Source: Candidatus Krumholzibacteriia bacterium
GTDB lineage: Bacteria; Krumholzibacteriota; Krumholzibacteriia; LZORAL124-64-63
DNA: 9,338 nt
Direction of reading: 5' to 3'
Assembly (NCBI GenBank): GCA_028718575.1
Contig: JAQULN010000082.1
Coordinates: forward strand, 1-9,338
The translations under genes were made by a program, and so were the position numbers. The notes under the pieces are model-generated. The model was not told the DNA's origin, ran no database searches, and was given only the letters and a program-made list of their open reading frames with translations. Shown piece by piece: positions 6,702 through 9,338 of this stretch (position 1 is the first letter of the stretch; the number at the start of each line of letters is the position of its first letter).

Positions 6702-6756
6702 GACCGGTGCCGGGGGCTCAACGATGTCGAGACACCGTAGCCCCACGGCGCCGGTC
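6702..6756. terminator. Long hairpin between convergent genes
   Basis: GACCGGTGCCG (6702-6712) pairs with CGGCGCCGGTC (6746-6756) with one G-T wobble, and GGGGCT (6713-6718) pairs with AGCCCC (6739-6744) across a single bulged A (6745). The loop contains a further short stem (ACG/CGT and TGT/ACA). It lies 38 nt after the protease stop and 53 nt from the anti-sigma stop on the other strand, so it could end transcription from both sides. No proper T-run follows on either strand, which leaves the mechanism open. Confidence 0.55.
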
Positions 6757-6809
6757 CTTCATGAATAATTCGGGTTAGTGTCTTGGCGGCAGCAGTCCAG
6801 GGCGAGGCC

Positions 6810-7571
6810 TCACGAACCTCGCCGCAACACCGACAAGCCCAGCGCGCCGGCCGCCAAGCTCGCCAGGCCGAACACGCCGAGCGCGCGTCCGGAGCCGGCG
6901 CCGTACCGCGCGCGGTGCACGAGCCAGGCGCCGAGGCCGCCGGTGCGGAAGGAGGAACGCATCGCGCCGGCGGGCGCCAGGTGCGCAGGCACGGGATCGA
7001 CGCGCACACGGAAGCGGGTCGCCGCGGGCAACGGTTGGGTTGCCGGCACGGCGGCCGCGGGCTGGTCGGTACTGGCGGTCCACCGGTAACTGCCGTCCAC
7101 CGCTTCGACCTGCACCTCGTATCGCGACGCTCCCGGCAGCGGGGTCCAGCGGACCGTGGGCCGCTTGCCCAGCACGATTTCGTCCGCCACCGGACGCTCG
7201 ATCACGGGTCCGCCGTCGCCCCGCAAGACCAGGCGTTCATGGGGTGCCGAGGGCGGCACGATCGCAAACAGCGCCAGGCTCGCCGCCAGCGCCGCGGTGC
7301 CGATGCCGGCGCTCCAGACAGCCCAGAATGACCGCTTGCGGTCACTCGTCGCCAGGACGAGCGTGCCGTCGTGCAAACCCGCGACAGCGTCGCGTTCAAC
7401 CGCGAGTTGCAGGCGGCAATCGGCGCAGAACGCCACGTGCGTCTCGAGGCGCACACGCAGATCCGCCGGACATTGCGGATCCTGCAACTGCCAGAGCTGA
7501 CGGCCGAGATCCGGGTCCAGGCAGACCTCATCCTGTTCGTCATCCGGCGGGTATGGCATCTTCTCGGTCAT
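6810..7571 (-). CDS. Zinc-finger anti-sigma factor with fibronectin-III-like outer domain
   Basis: The protein has 253 residues. The N-terminal cytoplasmic part has the HxxxCxxC motif of zinc-binding anti-sigma domains (H45, C49, C52), with C17 or C34 as possible extra ligand. It would hold the adjacent sigma factor inactive. A membrane helix spans about 82-105. It is followed by a beta-rich domain of about 118-210 resembling fibronectin III (PTVRWTPLPGASRYEVQVEA), likely the outer sensor. A second hydrophobic segment of about 229-248 ends in RRGS. Such a tail is unusual for this family and recalls sorting tails of the GlyGly-CTERM kind, though the similarity is loose. The start is the ATG at 7571, which overlaps the sigma-factor stop as ATGA. 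Its Shine-Dalgarno AAGGAGG lies inside the last sigma-factor codons, so the two proteins are probably made in a linked ratio. Confidence 0.85.
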   Translation of the reverse strand: MTEKMPYPPDDEQDEVCLDPDLGRQLWQLQDPQCPADLRVRLETHVAFCADCRLQLAVERDAVAGLHDGTLVLATSDRKRSFWAVWSAGIGTAALAASLALFAIVPPSAPHERLVLRGDGGPVIERPVADEIVLGKRPTVRWTPLPGASRYEVQVEAVDGSYRWTASTDQPAAAVPATQPLPAATRFRVRVDPVPAHLAPAGAMRSSFRTGGLGAWLVHRARYGAGSGRALGVFGLASLAAGALGLSVLRRGS

Positions 7572-8215
7572 GGTGTTTTGGCCTCCTTGCGGTCATTGCG
7601 AACCACGGCAATGCCTGCCCCAGGCCTTGAACCGAAACGGAGGCGTCTTTGTAAGAATTTTTTTGCCTGCGCCAGGCAGGCGCCGCGGCGGTAATAGATA
7701 CTCTGGACGGTGCCCAGGCCGCTGCGATGGCGCATTTCTTCGGGCGTCAAGCCTTCGACGTATAGGGCGTGCAGCAGTTGGCGGCAGGGTGCGGAAAGAC
7801 TGCTCAGCGCCGCTCGCAGAAGCTCGGCGCGCTCATGCGCGGCCAGGTTGTCCAGAGGCGAGCGGCTGGGATCGGCGAGCCAGGTTTCGAACGGCTCGAT
7901 GTCCAAATGGACATGACGCGAGCGATGGCGCAGGATATCGCGGCAACGATTGCGGGCAATGGTGATCGCCAGCCGCAGCGGGTGGCCGGCGAACCCCTGC
8001 TCGGCGCGCAGGTAGCGCAGGCAGATAATCAACGAGTCCTGCACGACATCGTCGATCTCTGCATTTGCCGACCCCAGCATGCGGGCCGTGTCCAGGCGGA
8101 CATCGCGGAGGAGCAGGCGGCAGATCGCGTCGCCCGCCGCAGCGTCGCCGGCGCGGAATGCCGCCACGAGAGGACCGAAGGCGTCAGCATCGGTGTCGGG
8201 GGCGTCGTACGTCAT
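7568..8215 (-). CDS. ECF-type RNA polymerase sigma factor
   Basis: The protein has 215 residues from the ATG at 8215. Region 2 spans about 12-100, with the core-binding/-10 segment DDVVQDSLIICLRYL (55-69) and ARNRCRDILR (87-96). Region 4 spans about 132-190 (LSSLSAPCRQLLHALYVEGLTPEEM, then GTVQSIYYRR), the helix-turn-helix that reads the -35 element. The linker is short and there is no region 1.1 or 3, as in extracytoplasmic-function sigma factors. The ATG at 8215 has no clear Shine-Dalgarno; an in-frame GTG at 8278 is possible, but it would add a disordered Arg/Pro-rich tail and lie only about 12 nt after the predicted transcript start. The gene is the first of a two-gene operon with its anti-sigma factor and has a good sigma-70-type promoter. 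The signal and regulon are unknown. Confidence 0.9.
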   Translation of the reverse strand: MTYDAPDTDADAFGPLVAAFRAGDAAAGDAICRLLLRDVRLDTARMLGSANAEIDDVVQDSLIICLRYLRAEQGFAGHPLRLAITIARNRCRDILRHRSRHVHLDIEPFETWLADPSRSPLDNLAAHERAELLRAALSSLSAPCRQLLHALYVEGLTPEEMRHRSGLGTVQSIYYRRGACLAQAKKFLQRRLRFGSRPGAGIAVVRNDRKEAKTP

Positions 8216-8273
8216 GCCGGGCGTGGTCCGTCGGGGTGGGCAGCCTCTGTCAGGACCGCTATGGCGTACAGGC

Positions 8274-8302
8274 TTCACAGCGGTAAATCGTTGCCTTATG
8301 AT
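8274..8302 (+). promoter_or_regulatory. Sigma-70-type promoter for the lipoprotein gene
   Basis: TTCACA (8274-8279), a 17-nt spacer and TATGAT (8297-8302) match the consensus at 5/6 positions each. The predicted start near 8309 leaves a leader of about 65 nt before the ATG at 8375. The -10 overlaps the sigma-factor promoter's -10 on the other strand. Confidence 0.6.
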
Positions 8303-8326
8303 AAGAAACTGCCTGCGGTGTGTCTA
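8298..8326 (-). promoter_or_regulatory. Sigma-70-type promoter for the sigma/anti-sigma operon
   Basis: On the minus strand TAGACA (8326-8321), a 17-nt spacer and TATCAT (8303-8298) match the consensus at 5/6 positions each. Transcription would start near 8291, giving a leader of about 75 nt before the ATG at 8215. The box sequences are housekeeping-type, so the sigma operon need not depend on its own product. Confidence 0.65.
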
Positions 8327-8374
8327 GCAAGACGCACACCGGCGGCTGCGTCGCCGTCACCACAAGGAAGCTCG

Positions 8375-9338
8375 ATGCGATACCGGCATTGTCTCTGCGC
8401 GCTGTTCGCCATCCTGAGCGCCCTGGTGCTGATGACCGCCGGCTGCGGGAGCCGCGAAACCTCGCCGCCGCCGCCGGATAAGGCGACCTCGCCGATCGTG
8501 CGGGCGGCGGTCGCGCTGCAGGAATCGCTCTCGGCGGCGCCGCTCCCGCCGGCGGCGCATGCGGAGGCGGTCCGCCGCTACTTCCACTACAGCCGGCTCT
8601 TGAGTGATTCAAAGCAGCGTGCGATGGCCAGGGACGCGTTCTTCGCCGAGTGGACGGCGAATCCTCGTGACATCCTGCTGGTGGAAGTTGCCGTCGTCCA
8701 CGGCAGCCGGCTGGGCCGCCCCGGCGAGATCCAGGCGCTGCTCGAGGCGGCGGCCGGTTCCGACACGAGCGCGGCGATCCATCATTTTGTGAGCGGTCGT
8801 CGCGACTGGGGCGTGCGGGCGGGAGCTGGCGCCGCGTTTCGCCGCGCGGCCGAGCTGGCAGCCGCGGGCGAACCCCTGCTGGCGGCATGGTCGCAGCTCC
8901 GCGCGGCAAGGCTCGACGCCGACGAAGGCCGCGTCGACGATGGCGTGGCGAGATTGGCGCGCGTCCTGCGGCCGGTGTGGGATGCCGGGGGCCCCACGCT
9001 CGCCACGATCCTGTGGCTCGATCTCTCGCTCGTGACGCGGCGCGCCGATCGGCTCAACGACGCCCTGGCCGCCGCCCGCATGGCCGAGGCGTGCGCGCTG
9101 GCGGCCGCGGACCCGTATCAAGGCAACCGCGCTCGCCTGGCCCTGGGCAACGCGCAGTTGCAGCGAGGCCGTCCCCGCGCTGCCGCCGAACTGTTCGCGG
9201 CCTGTTATACAGAGGCTGCCGATAGCGGCTGGGTCCGGCTGCAGAGCAACGCGTCCGGCTTTCTGGCCATGGCTGCCCAGGCAGCCGGGGACCTCGCCGG
9301 CGAAACGGCGGCGGTAGAGCGACTGCTCGCGATCACGC
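8375..9338 (+). CDS. Lipoprotein with TPR-like helices, C-terminal part outside window
   Basis: The first 321 residues are visible; no stop occurs before the right edge. The start is the ATG at 8375 after AAGGAAG (8364-8370). A short basic head and hydrophobic core lead to the lipobox LMTAGC with C24 as the lipidated residue, so the mature protein is membrane-anchored outside the cytoplasm. A Pro-rich linker (about 31-34) follows. The rest is Ala/Leu/Arg-rich and helical, with TPR-like units towards the end (about 228-321: LNDALAAARMAEACALAA, then RARLALGNAQLQRGRPRAAAELF). Such helices usually form protein-binding scaffolds. It is divergent from the ECF sigma operon and shares its promoter region, so it may belong to the same signalling unit. 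TPR proteins next to sigma/anti-sigma pairs sometimes end in CHAT protease domains, but that part is not visible and I make no call on it. Confidence 0.8.
   Translation, partial: MRYRHCLCALFAILSALVLMTAGCGSRETSPPPPDKATSPIVRAAVALQESLSAAPLPPAAHAEAVRRYFHYSRLLSDSKQRAMARDAFFAEWTANPRDILLVEVAVVHGSRLGRPGEIQALLEAAAGSDTSAAIHHFVSGRRDWGVRAGAGAAFRRAAELAAAGEPLLAAWSQLRAARLDADEGRVDDGVARLARVLRPVWDAGGPTLATILWLDLSLVTRRADRLNDALAAARMAEACALAAADPYQGNRARLALGNAQLQRGRPRAAAELFAACYTEAADSGWVRLQSNASGFLAMAAQAAGDLAGETAAVERLLAIT

Noticed and set aside
8216..8278. Upstream GTG start (8278) for the sigma factor
   Set aside because: It would add a disordered Arg/Pro-rich head, has no Shine-Dalgarno and lies only about 12 nt from the predicted transcript start.
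8259..8909. A 216-codon open frame on the minus strand over the start of the lipoprotein gene
   Set aside because: It is an Arg/Pro/Ala-rich shadow frame. The plus-strand frame has a Shine-Dalgarno, lipobox and helical repeats instead.

Overview
The window is G+C-rich bacterial DNA from an organism I cannot name to genus. The 1,010-residue secreted metalloprotease ends in an NPFNPST-type FlgD-like/T9SS-like C-terminal domain. That ending is typical of FCB-group candidate phyla such as Eisenbacteria, Krumholzibacteriota and Latescibacterota, and I infer a member of that assemblage. Near-consensus sigma-70 promoters stand out against the G+C-rich background. No tRNA, rRNA, CRISPR array, insertion sequence or phage gene was seen.

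Layout. (1) Positions 1-859, minus strand: the N-terminal 286 residues of a cytochrome bd subunit I (CydA)-like membrane protein, cut by the window edge. (2) Positions 860-1041: a divergent intergenic region with a 6+4+6 palindrome touching candidate -35 boxes on both strands. (3) Positions 1042-2793, plus strand: the main find. One 583-residue exported protein carries an in-frame UGA exactly at the first catalytic Cys of its thioredoxin motif (Sec-Gly-Gly-Cys), followed 21 nt later by a perfect 7-bp hairpin with a CGUGA loop that fits the bacterial SECIS model. The protein reads as signal peptide, thioredoxin-like domain, TPR-like helices and a chalcone-isomerase-like domain. Routine gene calling would break it into a short peptide and a headless protein. 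(4) Positions 2904-3353, plus: a small four-helix membrane protein. (5) Positions 3354-3630: a terminator-like hairpin, a near-perfect sigma-70 promoter, and a leader with a tandem repeat and a hairpin next to the Shine-Dalgarno. (6) Positions 3631-6663, plus: a secreted M6-type metalloprotease. (7) Positions 6664-6809: a long hairpin between convergent genes. (8) Positions 8215-6810, minus: an ECF sigma factor translationally coupled (ATGA overlap) to a zinc-finger anti-sigma factor with a fibronectin-III-like outer domain. (9) From 8375 to the right edge, plus: a lipoprotein with TPR-like helices. Its promoter shares its -10 region, on the opposite strand, with the sigma-factor promoter.

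How the parts may work together. The CydA-like gene and the Sec-thioredoxin gene are divergent and may share an operator, which would fit a redox or respiratory role. The sigma/anti-sigma pair and the divergent lipoprotein look like one cell-envelope signalling unit, with two promoters that should exclude each other. The protease has its own strong promoter and appears to be an independent secreted hydrolase.
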